The notes beneath the pieces were generated by a model. That model saw only the letters and a program-made list of their open reading frames with translations, ran no database searches and was not told the origin of the DNA. 64,000 nucleotides of DNA, taken from contig NZ_CP155071.1 of the NCBI RefSeq assembly GCF_039621855.1, positions 4,092,001 through 4,156,000 on the forward strand, in the 5' to 3' direction. This DNA comes from Erwinia sp. HDF1-3R. GTDB taxonomy: Bacteria > Pseudomonadota > Gammaproteobacteria > Enterobacterales > Enterobacteriaceae. The stretch's first letter is position 1. Each line of letters opens with the position of its first letter. The translations under genes were made by a program, and so were the position numbers. Below are positions 1 to 8,691 of the stretch, in pieces.

Positions 1-1157
1 TGGGGCTGGATTTCCGTGCCGTGCAGGCCGATACCGGCTCAATTGGCGGCAGCGCGTCCCATGAGTTTCAGGTGCTGGCGAAAAGCGGTGAGGACGATAT
101 CGTCTTCTCTACCGAATCGGACTATGCGGCCAACATTGAGCTGGCAGAGGCCGTCGCTCCTGCCGGTGGTCGTCCGGACGCCACTCAGGAACTGAATGAG
201 ATTGACACGCCAGAGGCGAAAACTATCGCTGCGCTGGTTGAACAGTTCGGTCTGCCGATCCAAAAAACCGTGAAGACCCTGCTGGTGAAGGCGGCTGCGG
301 AAAGCGGCCACTCGCTGGTTGCCCTGCTGGTGCGCGGCGATCACGAGCTGAACGAAATCAAAGCTGAGAAAATTGATATCGTTGCCGCGCCGCTGACCTT
401 TGCCACTGAGGAAGAGATCCGCGCGGCTATCGGTGCAGGCCCGGGTTCACTTGGACCGGTAGGCCTGTCACTGCCGGTGGTGGTTGACCGCACCGTGGCG
501 GCCATGAGCGACTTCTGTGCGGGTGCCAATATTGATGGTAAACACCTTACCGGCATCAACTGGCAGCGCGATCTGCCGCTGCCGCGCGTGGCGGATATCC
601 GCAATGTCGTCGAGGGCGATGCCAGCCCGGATGGTAAGGGAACGCTGCTGATCAAGCGCGGCATTGAAGTGGGCCACATCTTCCAGCTCGGCACCAAATA
701 CTCCGAAGCGATGAAAGCCTCCGTGCAGGGTGAAGACGGCCGTAACCAGGTTCTGTCAATGGGCTGTTACGGCATCGGCATCAGCCGCATTGTTGCGGCG
801 GCAATTGAACAGAACCATGACGACCGTGGAATTATCTGGCCTGCGGCGCTGGCACCTTTCCAGGTGGCGATCCTGCCGATGAACATGCACAAATCCTTCC
901 GCGTGAAGGAGCTGGCGGAGGAGCTTTACGCCCAGCTGCGTGCGAAAGGCATTGAGGTTATCCTCGACGACCGTAAAGAGCGCCCGGGCGTGATGTTCGC
1001 CGACATGGAGCTGATTGGCGTGCCGCATACGATTGTCATTGGCGACCGTAACCTGGACAGCGAAGAGATTGAGTATAAATCCCGTCGCGAAGGTGAAAAA
1101 CGCATGATTAAGACCGGCGAAATCCTTGATTTCCTGTTAGCAGAAATCAACGGCTAA
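1..1157 (+). CDS. proS: Prolyl-tRNA synthetase, C-terminal part (5' end outside window)
   Basis: Charges tRNA-Pro with proline in the cytoplasm. The reading frame is open from base 3 and the 5' part of the gene lies before the window, so about the last 384 residues of a roughly 570-residue bacterial-type ProRS are visible. The visible part holds the end of the class II catalytic core, the inserted editing domain (TPGAKT-like [15 protein letters not shown] region through [11 protein letters not shown] and DGKH), class II motif 3 around [18 protein letters not shown], and the C-terminal anticodon-binding domain with [20 protein letters not shown]. It matches E. coli ProS closely along its length. 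It converges on arfB. In E. coli nlpE lies between these genes; it is missing here. Confidence 0.97.
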   Translation, partial: GLDFRAVQADTGSIGGSASHEFQVLAKSGEDDIVFSTESDYAANIELAEAVAPAGGRPDATQELNEIDTPEAKTIAALVEQFGLPIQKTVKTLLVKAAAESGHSLVALLVRGDHELNEIKAEKIDIVAAPLTFATEEEIRAAIGAGPGSLGPVGLSLPVVVDRTVAAMSDFCAGANIDGKHLTGINWQRDLPLPRVADIRNVVEGDASPDGKGTLLIKRGIEVGHIFQLGTKYSEAMKASVQGEDGRNQVLSMGCYGIGISRIVAAAIEQNHDDRGIIWPAALAPFQVAILPMNMHKSFRVKELAEELYAQLRAKGIEVILDDRKERPGVMFADMELIGVPHTIVIGDRNLDSEEIEYKSRREGEKRMIKTGEILDFLLAEING

Positions 1158-1166
1158 GCCCCCTCC

Positions 1167-1194
1167 GTGGCAGGCTGCTGATGCAGCCTGCCAC
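1167..1194. terminator. Strong hairpin after proS
   Basis: A perfect 12-bp inverted repeat (GTGGCAGGCTGC / GCAGCCTGCCAC) with a TGAT loop starts 9 bases after the proS stop. No T run follows on either strand, so it is a likely but unproven transcription terminator or 3' stabilising hairpin for proS. Confidence 0.5.
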
Positions 1195-1246
1195 GCTCAT
1201 ACCCGGCTCACCGTAACGTCTGCCTCACACCCCAGTCTGCCCAGCA

Positions 1247-1324
1247 CGCAACGCGTCCGCTACTTCAGCGCGCCACGCTTTTCCGCGCAACGCATCCGTT
1301 ATTCCGGTGCACCACGCATTTTCC
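1247..1324. repeat. Two imperfect 39-bp direct repeats
   Basis: Units at 1247-1285 and 1286-1324 both begin CGCAACGC and share TCCG and CCACGC blocks in register. The second unit overlaps the last codons of arfB, which stops at 1299. The repeats occupy the space where E. coli carries nlpE and may be a local duplication scar. Confidence 0.5.
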
Positions 1325-1721
1325 CGCGCATTGATTTTGTTGTCGCCTTACGCGCCTTGCCTTCCAGACGGCGTTTCTTTGACGCCAGCGTCGGTCGGGT
1401 TGCGCGTCGCTTTTTCTCCACCACGGTCAGTTCCTGGATCAAATTTCCCAGACGCTTCAACGCCGCTTCGCGGTTCATCTCCTGGCTGCGATACTCCTGG
1501 GCCTTGATGATCACCACGCCTTCCGGGGTGATCAAATGATGACTGGTAGCCGTCAGCCGCTCTTTGTAAAATTCCGGCAGGCTGGATGCGCGAATATCAA
1601 AGCGCAGGTGGATCGCCGTAGAGCTTTTATTAACGTGCTGTCCACCCGCACCCTGCGCCCGAATCGCCGTTATCTCCAGCTCACTGTCCGGAATGGTGAC
1701 GTTATTAGAGATAACTATCAT
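1299..1721 (-). CDS. arfB: Alternative ribosome-rescue factor ArfB (YaeJ)
   Basis: A 140-residue peptidyl-tRNA hydrolase that rescues stalled non-stop ribosomes independently of tmRNA. The class I release-factor-like catalytic domain has the GGQ motif at residues 26-28 ([15 protein letters not shown]). A basic C-terminal tail (about residues 105-140, rich in Lys/Arg) would enter the empty mRNA channel. The length equals that of E. coli ArfB. The start ATG overlaps the yaeQ stop by four bases, so it is translationally coupled to yaeQ. The 3' end is reached by the direct repeats noted nearby, but the protein tail still aligns with the family. Confidence 0.95.
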   Translation of the reverse strand: MIVISNNVTIPDSELEITAIRAQGAGGQHVNKSSTAIHLRFDIRASSLPEFYKERLTATSHHLITPEGVVIIKAQEYRSQEMNREAALKRLGNLIQELTVVEKKRRATRPTLASKKRRLEGKARKATTKSMRGKMRGAPE

Positions 1722-2272
1722 GCCAGCTTGCCGTTGATTAACCAGTCAGTGAAGTGCAGCTCCAGATGATGCTGGTCGTCAGAGAGCCAGATCGCGCCAT
1801 CCTGCACCGTAGCCTGTAACGTCATCGAACGCGAAGCAAGTTGGGTAAGCGCTTTCAGCTGCTCGTCATCGAGGAAACGGATGGTGAGGTTATCCTGCTG
1901 CGCCAGTTTATTCTGGTTCTGCTGCCACCAGATTTGCGCCGCGCGACTGGTGTACGTGTACAAAAATACCCGGGCAGAACGGTTACAGGCCTTTTTGATG
2001 CGGCGCTCGTCCGGCAGGCCCAGCTCGACCCATACCTCAATGCCGTTATGGTCGTTCATCAGCCAGATTTCAGGCTCATCCTCTGCACTCAGCCCACGGG
2101 TAAATGTGAGCCGCTCATCGGCGTTGACCAGCCACGCCAGCAGGCGCAGCATCAGGCGCTCTTCCGTTTCAGACGGATGACGGGCCAGGGTGAGACTGGC
2201 GTCGAGATAAACGTTTCTGTCCATATCCGCAACGTTCACCGTCGCCTTGTAGATGGTCGCTTTGAGTGCCAT
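1718..2272 (-). CDS. yaeQ: YaeQ family protein
   Basis: A 184-residue member of the YaeQ family, which has a PD-(D/E)XK nuclease-like fold; its cellular role is not settled. I chose the start at 2272 ([16 protein letters not shown]...) because it matches E. coli YaeQ and has AAGGATC just upstream. A longer in-frame extension to 2347 has no support. Conserved stretches include [19 protein letters not shown] and [14 protein letters not shown]. It is the first gene of the yaeQ-arfB pair, divergent from yaeP. Confidence 0.93.
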   Translation of the reverse strand: MALKATIYKATVNVADMDRNVYLDASLTLARHPSETEERLMLRLLAWLVNADERLTFTRGLSAEDEPEIWLMNDHNGIEVWVELGLPDERRIKKACNRSARVFLYTYTSRAAQIWWQQNQNKLAQQDNLTIRFLDDEQLKALTQLASRSMTLQATVQDGAIWLSDDQHHLELHFTDWLINGKLA

Positions 2273-2405
2273 AAAGATCCTTATCTTGATTGACCGCCAT
2301 TGTAACCCGATGACACCGCAAATGACCTGTTGCCAGGCTGATTTCATGTAAAAGCCTGTGTTATAGTCGCTAAATCGCCAGAGAAAACTCTGTCAGGAGG
2401 TGCAT

Positions 2406-2606
2406 GTGCAAAAGTATTGTGAATTAGTCCGCCGTAAATACGCTGAAATAGGCAGTGGCGAACTGGGATACGTGCCGGACGCATTAGCGTGCGTATTGAA
2501 AGCACTCAACGAGGTAGCGGCTAATACTGAGCTACACTCTTCCATCAGGGAACAGGCAGCGTTTGCTGCTGCTAACTTATTGGTGAGCGATTATGTTGAC
2601 GAATGA
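2406..2606 (+). CDS. yaeP: YaeP family small protein (GTG start)
   Basis: A 66-residue conserved enterobacterial protein of unknown function. The start is set by the strong AGGAGG at 2395-2400: a GTG at 2406 sits five bases downstream and gives [15 protein letters not shown], which matches the N-terminus of E. coli YaeP. An upstream in-frame GTG at 2400 lies inside the ribosome binding site and is unlikely. The C-terminus ([16 protein letters not shown]) is also conserved. It overlaps rof by 14 bases, as in other enterobacteria, so the two are probably translated as a pair. Confidence 0.9.
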   Translation: MQKYCELVRRKYAEIGSGELGYVPDALACVLKALNEVAANTELHSSIREQAAFAAANLLVSDYVDE

Positions 2607-2856
2607 AGCCTACAGACCTATCAACTGTGATGATTACGACAACCTGGAACTCGCCTGCCAGAAAAGCTGGACGCTATCGCTTGAACTTAAAAATGGCGAG
2701 CAGCTTAATGCCAGGGCCACCGATATGGTGTCACGTAAGAATGTGGAGTTTCTGGCCATCGATCTCTCCGGCGAAGTCCGCGAGCTGCGACTGGACCACA
2801 TCGCCAGCTTCACCCATCCGGAGCTGGGTACCGTCATGGTCAGCGAGTCTGATTAA
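2593..2856 (+). CDS. rof: Rho-binding antiterminator Rof (YaeO)
   Basis: An 87-residue Sm-like protein that binds Rho near its primary RNA site and inhibits Rho-dependent termination. It aligns with E. coli Rof across [15 protein letters not shown], the middle [14 protein letters not shown] segment and the C-terminal [19 protein letters not shown]. Only one in-frame ATG fits, at 2593 inside the end of yaeP. A strong bidirectional terminator follows directly. Confidence 0.94.
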   Translation: MLTNEAYRPINCDDYDNLELACQKSWTLSLELKNGEQLNARATDMVSRKNVEFLAIDLSGEVRELRLDHIASFTHPELGTVMVSESD

Positions 2857-2857
2857 G

Positions 2858-2900
2858 CGTCATGCGGGCGGACGCTGTTCCGCCCGCATGACGGCGGTTT
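2858..2900. terminator. Bidirectional terminator between rof and cytochrome c gene
   Basis: A 15-bp perfect stem (2858-2872 with 2879-2893) with a CGCTGT loop is followed on the plus strand by GCGGTTTTAC. It separates two convergent genes, and the minus-strand stop codon lies at its right edge. Confidence 0.85.
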
Positions 2901-3214
2901 TACGGCTTCATGCTGGCATACCATGCAGCCAAATCGTCAATATCTTTATCGTTTAAACCTGCCACAAACGCCTTCATCACTTCTGCCTGACCGCCATTAC
3001 GTTCCCCTTTTTTATAGGCCTGTAGCGCATGAGCCAGATAGTCAGCATTCTGCCCGGCGAGGTTAGGATAAAGCGCCACCTGCGCCTTACCCTGCGCCCC
3101 ATGGCATCCCTGACAGCTTGCTGCCTTCTGCGCGCCCGCCTGAGCATCGCCCTGTGCCAGCGCCGGTAGCGTTAAGCACGCCAGAAATAGCATGAGTAAT
3201 ATTTTTCTTATCAT
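2900..3214 (-). CDS. Small periplasmic class I c-type cytochrome
   Basis: A 104-residue exported monohaem cytochrome. The start at 3214 gives a clear Sec signal peptide (MIRKILLMLFLACLTLPALA, cleavage before QGDA). The haem attachment site CQGCH is at residues 34-38, and a downstream EVMKAF methionine is a plausible sixth haem ligand. The rest (YPNLAGQNADYLAHALQAYK, then ...DIDDLAAWYASMKP) is typical of small cytochrome c4/c5-like proteins. It begins 12 bases after the tilS stop on the same strand and is probably co-transcribed with it. E. coli has no such gene at this locus. Its redox partner cannot be told from the sequence. Confidence 0.9.
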   Translation of the reverse strand: MIRKILLMLFLACLTLPALAQGDAQAGAQKAASCQGCHGAQGKAQVALYPNLAGQNADYLAHALQAYKKGERNGGQAEVMKAFVAGLNDKDIDDLAAWYASMKP

Positions 3215-3225
3215 GTTGTCTGCTC

Positions 3226-4524
3226 TTATTTTTTCCAGTGTATTTTCCATACCTTGTCCGATAAAGGTTCCCCCTCGCGGGTAACCCTGACCCCGGCGGC
3301 CGCGACAAAGTGCTCGCCGTAAAAAATCAGCGGCGTACGGCCTCGTTGCCAGGGGGGGATATCCCACTCCTGCCAGAGCTTTTTTAGCGAGCGACTTCCG
3401 GCCCGGCCGGGAATATGGAATTGTCCCGGAGCCTGAAAACGAACGGTGACCTTTTCTCCCTCTTCCGGCGTACGCACTGCAAGGCCTTCGGTACCCGTTA
3501 ACAGCTGCCCCAGGCCGTCGGGTAGCGTTAGCGGCTCCCAGGGGGAAGGCCAGTCAATAACGTCATCGCGCACGGCGTTACCGAGCACAAGCCAGTAAAG
3601 CCTGTCCCGGAAGCGTCGTACTTCAAACCGGCCAAGCACAAGTCGCGGCGCGGCGTCTTCGCGGCTACAGGCAACCTCCTGCCAGAGACGCTGCAAAGCA
3701 TCACGAGACGGCATCAGCCCTCCCTGCCCCGCAACCCAGCGACGCAGCAGCGCGCTGCGTCGTGCGTCGCTCATCTCCGCCAGCGGGGGAAAGGTTAGCG
3801 CTCCGTCCGCCGTGACTAAATGCGATAATGACTCTGCCAGCAGCTCGTCCAGCAGCTGCTCCTGTTCGCCACAGAGGGCAGCGCTGCGGGAGACGGCCTG
3901 TGAAAAGTGCGGCCAGCGCGCCGTCAGCAGGGGAAGCACGGCCTGCCGCAGAAAATTGCGGTCATAGCGCTGGTCCTGATTGCTCTCATCCTCGATCCAG
4001 CTCAGTTGATGGTCAGCCGCCCAGGTCTCGAGCTGTTCTCGCGTGTGCGAGAGCAGCGGGCGCAAATGTACATGGCCTGCCAGCGAGGCATGCTGCGGCA
4101 TGGCGGCCAGTCCGGCCGGCCCGCTTCCGCGCTTTAGCGCCAGCAGCAGCGTTTCACACTGATCGTTTTGATGCTGGGCGGTCACCAGGCACTCGCCCGG
4201 CTGGATATGCTGTTTAAACGCATCGTAACGCGCAGCCCGGGCGGCCGCCTCTACCCCCATTTGCCGACTGTTCACCTGTACCTTTACCACCTCGAGCGGC
4301 ACCTGCCACTGCAGGCACTGCTGGCGACAGCTGTCGGCCCACCTATCCGCAAACGGGCTGAGCCCGTGATGGACATGTATCGCTCTTAGCTGGAGATCGG
4401 GAAGCTGCCTGCGCAACAGAACCAGTTGCTGGAGCAGCACGCTGGAATCAAGGCCGCCGCTGTAGGCCACCAGCAGACGCTGATGTCCGGCAAGATGCAG
4501 TTGAGGAAGAAGCGAGACTGGCAT
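3226..4524 (-). CDS. tilS: tRNA(Ile)-lysidine synthase TilS
   Basis: Converts cytidine 34 of tRNA-Ile (CAU anticodon) to lysidine using ATP and lysine, which makes the tRNA read AUA. The 432 residues equal the E. coli length when translation starts at 4524 (MPVSLLPQLHLAG). The N-terminal PP-loop motif SGGLDS is at residues 22-27. It is followed by HVHHGLS, TAQHQNDQCETLLLALKRGSGPAG and the ESNQD segment, then the TilS C-terminal domain (KLWQEWDIPPWQRGRTPLIFYG). The frame is open further upstream, but that extension has no homology. Confidence 0.95.
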   Translation of the reverse strand: MPVSLLPQLHLAGHQRLLVAYSGGLDSSVLLQQLVLLRRQLPDLQLRAIHVHHGLSPFADRWADSCRQQCLQWQVPLEVVKVQVNSRQMGVEAAARAARYDAFKQHIQPGECLVTAQHQNDQCETLLLALKRGSGPAGLAAMPQHASLAGHVHLRPLLSHTREQLETWAADHQLSWIEDESNQDQRYDRNFLRQAVLPLLTARWPHFSQAVSRSAALCGEQEQLLDELLAESLSHLVTADGALTFPPLAEMSDARRSALLRRWVAGQGGLMPSRDALQRLWQEVACSREDAAPRLVLGRFEVRRFRDRLYWLVLGNAVRDDVIDWPSPWEPLTLPDGLGQLLTGTEGLAVRTPEEGEKVTVRFQAPGQFHIPGRAGSRSLKKLWQEWDIPPWQRGRTPLIFYGEHFVAAAGVRVTREGEPLSDKVWKIHWKK

Positions 4525-4713
4525 GAGGATCCCACGATTCACGTTAAAACCCGGCCCTCTCAGACCGGGTGAGTCGGAGGCTATTTTACGCATGGTCAGG
4601 CGTTCACAGCAAACCCTCAGCGAACCTGAGGGAGTATTTAATACCGTGCCAGCGCCTGCCATCGCCCATGAGTCACTACGCTAAAGGCAACGACAGCGGC
4701 AGACACTGGCAGG

Positions 4714-4780
4714 CATTTATTACGCCTGATGCAGCTACGGCACCCGACATCGCCCGACATTTATTACGCCTGATACAGCT
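4714..4780. repeat. 23-bp direct repeat copying the 3' end of gloA2
   Basis: CATTTATTACGCCTGATGCAGCT at 4714-4736 recurs at 4758-4780 with one change. The right copy is the last codons and stop of the glyoxalase-family gene, so the left copy looks like a short duplicated 3' end in the 239-bp gap before tilS. No gene was found in the rest of that gap. Confidence 0.6.
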
Positions 4781-5153
4781 CCAGCGGCAGGCCGTCCGGA
4801 TCGGCGAAAAAGGTGTAACGCTTATCGGTAAGCGGATCCACGCGGATCTCCTCGCAGTTCACTCCTTTCGCTTCCAGCTCACGCTTTGCGGCGTCGATAT
4901 CCGCGACGCTGAAAGCCAGATGGCGAAGACCGCAGGCTTCAGGCTGCGTGGGCCGCGCAGGCGGCTGGGGAAAGGAGAACAGTTCGATAACGTAGTTACC
5001 GTTAAGCGCCAGGTCGCCTTTCCACGAATCGCGGGCTTCACGGTAAACTTCGTCCATCAGCGTAAAGCCCAGCACGTCGCAATAAAATGCCTTACTGGTT
5101 TCATAATGGCTGGCGATGATGGCGATATGATGGATCTGCCTGATACCTAACAT
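4764..5153 (-). CDS. gloA2: VOC-family protein YaeR (glyoxalase I-like)
   Basis: A 129-residue vicinal-oxygen-chelate protein, the length of E. coli YaeR/GloA2. Two beta-alpha-beta-beta-beta modules are visible: the first opens HHIAIIASHYETSKAFYCDVLGF, the second carries GLRHLAFSVADIDAAKREL and ends FADPDGLPLELYQA. Likely metal ligands are the His of HHIAI, a Glu of VIELF, the His of LRHLAF and the Glu of PLELY. The start at 5153 (MLGIRQ) follows E. coli. Substrate specificity is not settled. It follows ldcC on the same strand, as in E. coli. Confidence 0.93.
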   Translation of the reverse strand: MLGIRQIHHIAIIASHYETSKAFYCDVLGFTLMDEVYREARDSWKGDLALNGNYVIELFSFPQPPARPTQPEACGLRHLAFSVADIDAAKRELEAKGVNCEEIRVDPLTDKRYTFFADPDGLPLELYQA

Positions 5154-5245
5154 AGTGCTCTCTTGATGATGAATTTGACCTTTTACGCTACGCGGAAATG
5201 CCCGGAATGAGAATGGCAAAATTCCGCGAAGACGTGGCTAGCCGA

Positions 5246-7384
5246 TTATGACTTGAGCACCCGCACCAGATACTGGCCTTCCTCGGTCAATGTTGCACCG
5301 TGAATATCCGTTTCGAAGCCCGGATAGTGTCGGCCAATGGTGCAGAGCATCAGCAGAAAATCGAGCACCGCGCGGCTCTCTTCGGTGATCATCTCCCCTG
5401 GCATCACCACCGGAACGCCCGGCGGATAGGGCAGGATCATATTGGCAGAAACGCGTCCCACCAGTTCGCTGATATCAACCGTTTCGACATTTCCACGGAC
5501 CTGCTGCTGGAACATCTGGTGGGGCGTCATTTTCATTTCCGGCAGCGTCGCAAAGGCCTGTAGCATCAGGCGCGGCAGATCGTGCTCGCTGATGAGTCGG
5601 TGGATCCCCTGAGCCAGCGTCTGGATGCGCATGGTTCGGTAGAAGTCAGGATCTTCGGCATAGAGATCCGGCAGCATATTCTTCACCCGCAGGTTGAGAT
5701 CGTAGGCGCGCTTAAATTCAGCCAGCCCACGCAACACGCTCATCGCCTTGGTTTTATCAATGCCAATACTGAACAGGAACAGCAGGTTATAGGGGCCGGT
5801 CTTTTCAACCACCACCCCACGTTCGTCCAGGTATTTCGCCACCAGCGCTGCCGGGATCCCCTCCTCCGCCATTTCGCCCTGCTCACTCATCCCGGGGGTG
5901 AGAATGGTCACTTTGATCGGATCGAGGTACATATGATCCGCATCGGCATCCATAAAGCCGTGCCACTCCTCTTCGCCCGGCTGAATGGGCCAGCATTCAG
6001 GTTGGTCAACGCCATCTGGCTGCCAGATATCAAAGAACCAGCCGTCGCACTCTTCGCGCAGCCGCTGGATCTCGCGGCGGAAGTGCAGCGCGCGCTCAAC
6101 CGAGCGGTTAATCAAGCGCTTACCGGGATTACCCCGCAGCATGGCCGCCGCGGTTTCTATCGACGCCACGATGGAGTAATTCGGCGAGGTCGTGGTATGC
6201 ATCATGTAGGCTTCGTTAAAGGTTTGTTCGTCGTACTCCCCCTTAATGTGGATCAGTGAAGCCTGGGAAAAGGCCGCCAGCAGCTTATGCGTGGACTGCG
6301 TTTCGTAAATAACCTTGCCCGGCGTACGTTCACCGCTCATGCCGCTCAGGCCGTTATAGATTGGGTGGAAATTGGTATAGGGCACCCAGGCAGAATCAAA
6401 GTGGATGGAGGGGACGTCCAGCGTCTCTTTAATATACTGGGTGTTATAGAGCAGGCCATCGTAGGTCGAATTGGTGATCACCGCATGCACCGGCCAGCTG
6501 GCACGCTCGGTCTGTGCCACCTTCAGCGCGATGCTCTCTTTGGTGAACTCCCGTTTTGGGATCCCGCCAAGGATCCCCAGCGCGTTACGCGTAGGTTTCA
6601 GCCAGACTGGAATAATATCGCTCATCATCAGCAGATGAGTCAGTGATTTATGGCAGTTGCGATCCACCAGCACCGTACTCCCGGCGGGGGCCGCATACAT
6701 ACCGACGATTTTATTCGATGTCGAGGTGCCGTTAGTCACCATATAGCTCTGCTCAGCACCAAAGGTACGCGCAATATACTCTTCCGCCTCCAGGTGGGGG
6801 CCGGTGTGATCCAGCAGCGATCCCAGTTCAGTCACCGAGATAGAGATATCCGCCTTCAGAGTGTTAGCGCCGTAAAAGTCATAGAACAGCGTGCCCACCG
6901 GGCTTTTTTGAAATGCGGTTCCGGCCATATGTCCCGGCGTGCAGAAGGTGTATTTTCCCTCTTTCGCATAGTTAAACAGCGCTTTCGTCAGCGGTGGCGT
7001 GATGGTATCAATATATTCATCCGTATACTGGCGGATGCGTTGGGCAATCTCTTCTGCGCCGCCCAGGCCATATTCAAAGAACCAGATGGCCATGCGCATC
7101 TCATTGATGCTCACATCCAGGGTGGAATGGGTGTTGATAAAGGCATAAAGCGGCAGGTATTCATTTAACTGGTTGATCTCACTACAGAGATCGAGGCTGT
7201 GTTCATCCCAGTCGAAAATCACGCCGCAGATACGGGGATTGTGTTCAATCAGCTTGAGCAGGTCGTTACCGTCTTTCGGATAAATTGTCTGAAAGCCGCG
7301 GGCATTTAATACGTTATCAAGTTCGCGGATAGGTTCATCTTTATAGAAGACGTTCTGCGGTCCTACGATCGCAATGATATTCAA
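5246..7384 (-). CDS. ldcC: Constitutive lysine decarboxylase LdcC
   Basis: A PLP-dependent decarboxylase that converts lysine to cadaverine and CO2 in the cytoplasm, helping with acid stress and polyamine supply. At 712 residues it matches E. coli LdcC almost end to end. Parts visible in order are an N-terminal response-regulator-like wing domain (about 1-130), the PLP core with FCTPGHMAGTAFQKSPVG and the Schiff-base lysine in ETQSTHKLLAAFSQ, and a C-terminal domain with NMILPYPPGVPVVMPGEM. The chromosomal neighbourhood, not a cadBA operon, supports LdcC rather than inducible CadA. The accA gene that normally lies upstream is absent, so synteny breaks here. Confidence 0.95.
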   Translation of the reverse strand: MNIIAIVGPQNVFYKDEPIRELDNVLNARGFQTIYPKDGNDLLKLIEHNPRICGVIFDWDEHSLDLCSEINQLNEYLPLYAFINTHSTLDVSINEMRMAIWFFEYGLGGAEEIAQRIRQYTDEYIDTITPPLTKALFNYAKEGKYTFCTPGHMAGTAFQKSPVGTLFYDFYGANTLKADISISVTELGSLLDHTGPHLEAEEYIARTFGAEQSYMVTNGTSTSNKIVGMYAAPAGSTVLVDRNCHKSLTHLLMMSDIIPVWLKPTRNALGILGGIPKREFTKESIALKVAQTERASWPVHAVITNSTYDGLLYNTQYIKETLDVPSIHFDSAWVPYTNFHPIYNGLSGMSGERTPGKVIYETQSTHKLLAAFSQASLIHIKGEYDEQTFNEAYMMHTTTSPNYSIVASIETAAAMLRGNPGKRLINRSVERALHFRREIQRLREECDGWFFDIWQPDGVDQPECWPIQPGEEEWHGFMDADADHMYLDPIKVTILTPGMSEQGEMAEEGIPAALVAKYLDERGVVVEKTGPYNLLFLFSIGIDKTKAMSVLRGLAEFKRAYDLNLRVKNMLPDLYAEDPDFYRTMRIQTLAQGIHRLISEHDLPRLMLQAFATLPEMKMTPHQMFQQQVRGNVETVDISELVGRVSANMILPYPPGVPVVMPGEMITEESRAVLDFLLMLCTIGRHYPGFETDIHGATLTEEGQYLVRVLKS

Positions 7385-7422
7385 TGTTCACCTCTGATTC
7401 TGTCATTAATGCTTTACTGCCG

Positions 7423-8013
7423 TTATTCGCGCACGTCCAGAGGATGCCAAATCTCCGTCACCGCCCCTTCACCGCCGGTGAGCGGATCCTGCTGCGGCAG
7501 CGGGACACGGCTGATATCCACAACGGACTGAGGCATTAAAGCTGGGTCATTCCGTCGCGTTTCAGGCTGCATACCCCGTGGGTATGCCCCCACGGCGAAA
7601 AAGTCTTCGGTAGCGGAAAGCTGCTGATGTCCCACGCCCGCCGGGATCAGTACCGCATCGCCCGCCTGAACGGTGACCACCCTGCCCGTTTCTCCGCCAA
7701 ACAGGACCTGCGCCCGACCCGCTGCGATGCCCAGCAGTTCGTGGGTATTAGGGTGATAATGTGTCCAGGGATAAATCGGGTAGCGCCAGCGCGGCAGCCA
7801 GTGGTGAGCGGCAAACAGATCTTCAAAATAGCGGGCAATATCCCCGACGTCTTCCGGCACCACCTGCGGATAAATAATCAGCGGTAAAAGGTTGTTCGGC
7901 ACGTCAGGCGTCGGCTGAAAGGTCAGATATTGCGGATTGTTCGACGCCCCGGCGGAAAAGGTGCCAGCGGCAAAGGACATCATAGCGAGCAAATTTCCAG
8001 CGTGCGGCAGCAT
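7423..8013 (-). CDS. Cupin-domain protein (YjlB-like)
   Basis: A 196-residue single-domain cupin. The start at 8013 has AGGAGA six bases upstream. The first ~24 residues (MLPHAGNLLAMMSFAAGTFSAGA) are hydrophobic enough to be a signal peptide, though this is uncertain. The cupin barrel has the metal-binding signature YPWTHYHPNTHELLG with three histidines and a glutamate, then AGRAQVLFGGETGRV and a second motif GDAVLIPAGVGHQQL. The substrate is unknown. It follows a synteny break next to ldcC and is divergent from the ylaC homologue. Confidence 0.8.
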   Translation of the reverse strand: MLPHAGNLLAMMSFAAGTFSAGASNNPQYLTFQPTPDVPNNLLPLIIYPQVVPEDVGDIARYFEDLFAAHHWLPRWRYPIYPWTHYHPNTHELLGIAAGRAQVLFGGETGRVVTVQAGDAVLIPAGVGHQQLSATEDFFAVGAYPRGMQPETRRNDPALMPQSVVDISRVPLPQQDPLTGGEGAVTEIWHPLDVRE

Positions 8014-8169
8014 AGGGTATCTCCTGAGATCGGGTTCGGAAGTATAGTAAGAGATCCCGCGCACTGCCCCAGGAATAATGACAACTGTTATACCTGAATT
8101 ATCGCAAACTGTGTCTGTCATGACTTTACCCACTGTGGTCTACTAATAACAATAACGAGTGAGGTAAAC

Positions 8170-8652
8170 GTGAACGATATTAAACAAATCCTGCTGCGTG
8201 AAATTGATACCCTGAACCGCGAGGAGCGACGTGATAACAAGCCGCGCTTCAGCTTTAATTTTCTGAAAAGTCACCCGGGTCTGTGGGTCTCCATGTACAT
8301 CTGCTATGCCCTGACGGTGGCGCTGATTTTCACCACGGAATTTCTGGGCTGGCCCGCTTTCTGGGGCGCTACGCTGTTCGTTTTACTGATGAGCGGCCTG
8401 ATGATGCTGGATATCAATCCCCGCTACCGCTTTGAAGATATTGATACGCTCGATCTGCGCGTTTGCTATAACGGCGAGTGGTATTACGTGCGTACGCTTT
8501 CTGACACCGCCATAGCGGAAATTATGCAAAGCTCGCAGGTGCCTGAGCGGGTGAAGGAGGGGATCAGGAAGCTGCTGACCCTGAAAGGCGAAGTGGATTT
8601 CTATGACGTCTACCATCTGACCTGGGGCCAGCAGCGCGCCTCTGCCGTCTGA
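8170..8652 (+). CDS. ylaC: YlaC family inner-membrane protein
   Basis: A 160-residue protein matching E. coli YlaC. A charged N-terminus includes EERRDNKPRFSFNFLKSHPGL. It is followed by two transmembrane segments (about residues 38-58 and 62-80) and a cytoplasmic C-terminal part with the family's PRYRFEDIDTLDLRVCYNGEWY motif. The function is unknown. It stands alone, divergent from the cupin gene and convergent with the MocR-type regulator. AGTGAGG lies upstream of the ATG as ribosome binding site. Confidence 0.9.
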   Translation: MNDIKQILLREIDTLNREERRDNKPRFSFNFLKSHPGLWVSMYICYALTVALIFTTEFLGWPAFWGATLFVLLMSGLMMLDINPRYRFEDIDTLDLRVCYNGEWYYVRTLSDTAIAEIMQSSQVPERVKEGIRKLLTLKGEVDFYDVYHLTWGQQRASAV

Positions 8653-8661
8653 TCTCTTTCA

Positions 8662-8681
8662 GGCCAGCTTGCCTGCTGGCC
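8662..8681. terminator. Hairpin between convergent ylaC and ydcR
   Basis: GGCCAGC (8662-8668) pairs with GCTGGCC (8675-8681) around a six-base loop, in the 39-bp space between two convergent stop codons. There is no long T run. It probably acts as a shared terminator. Confidence 0.55.
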
Positions 8682-8691
8682 CGTAAAGCAC

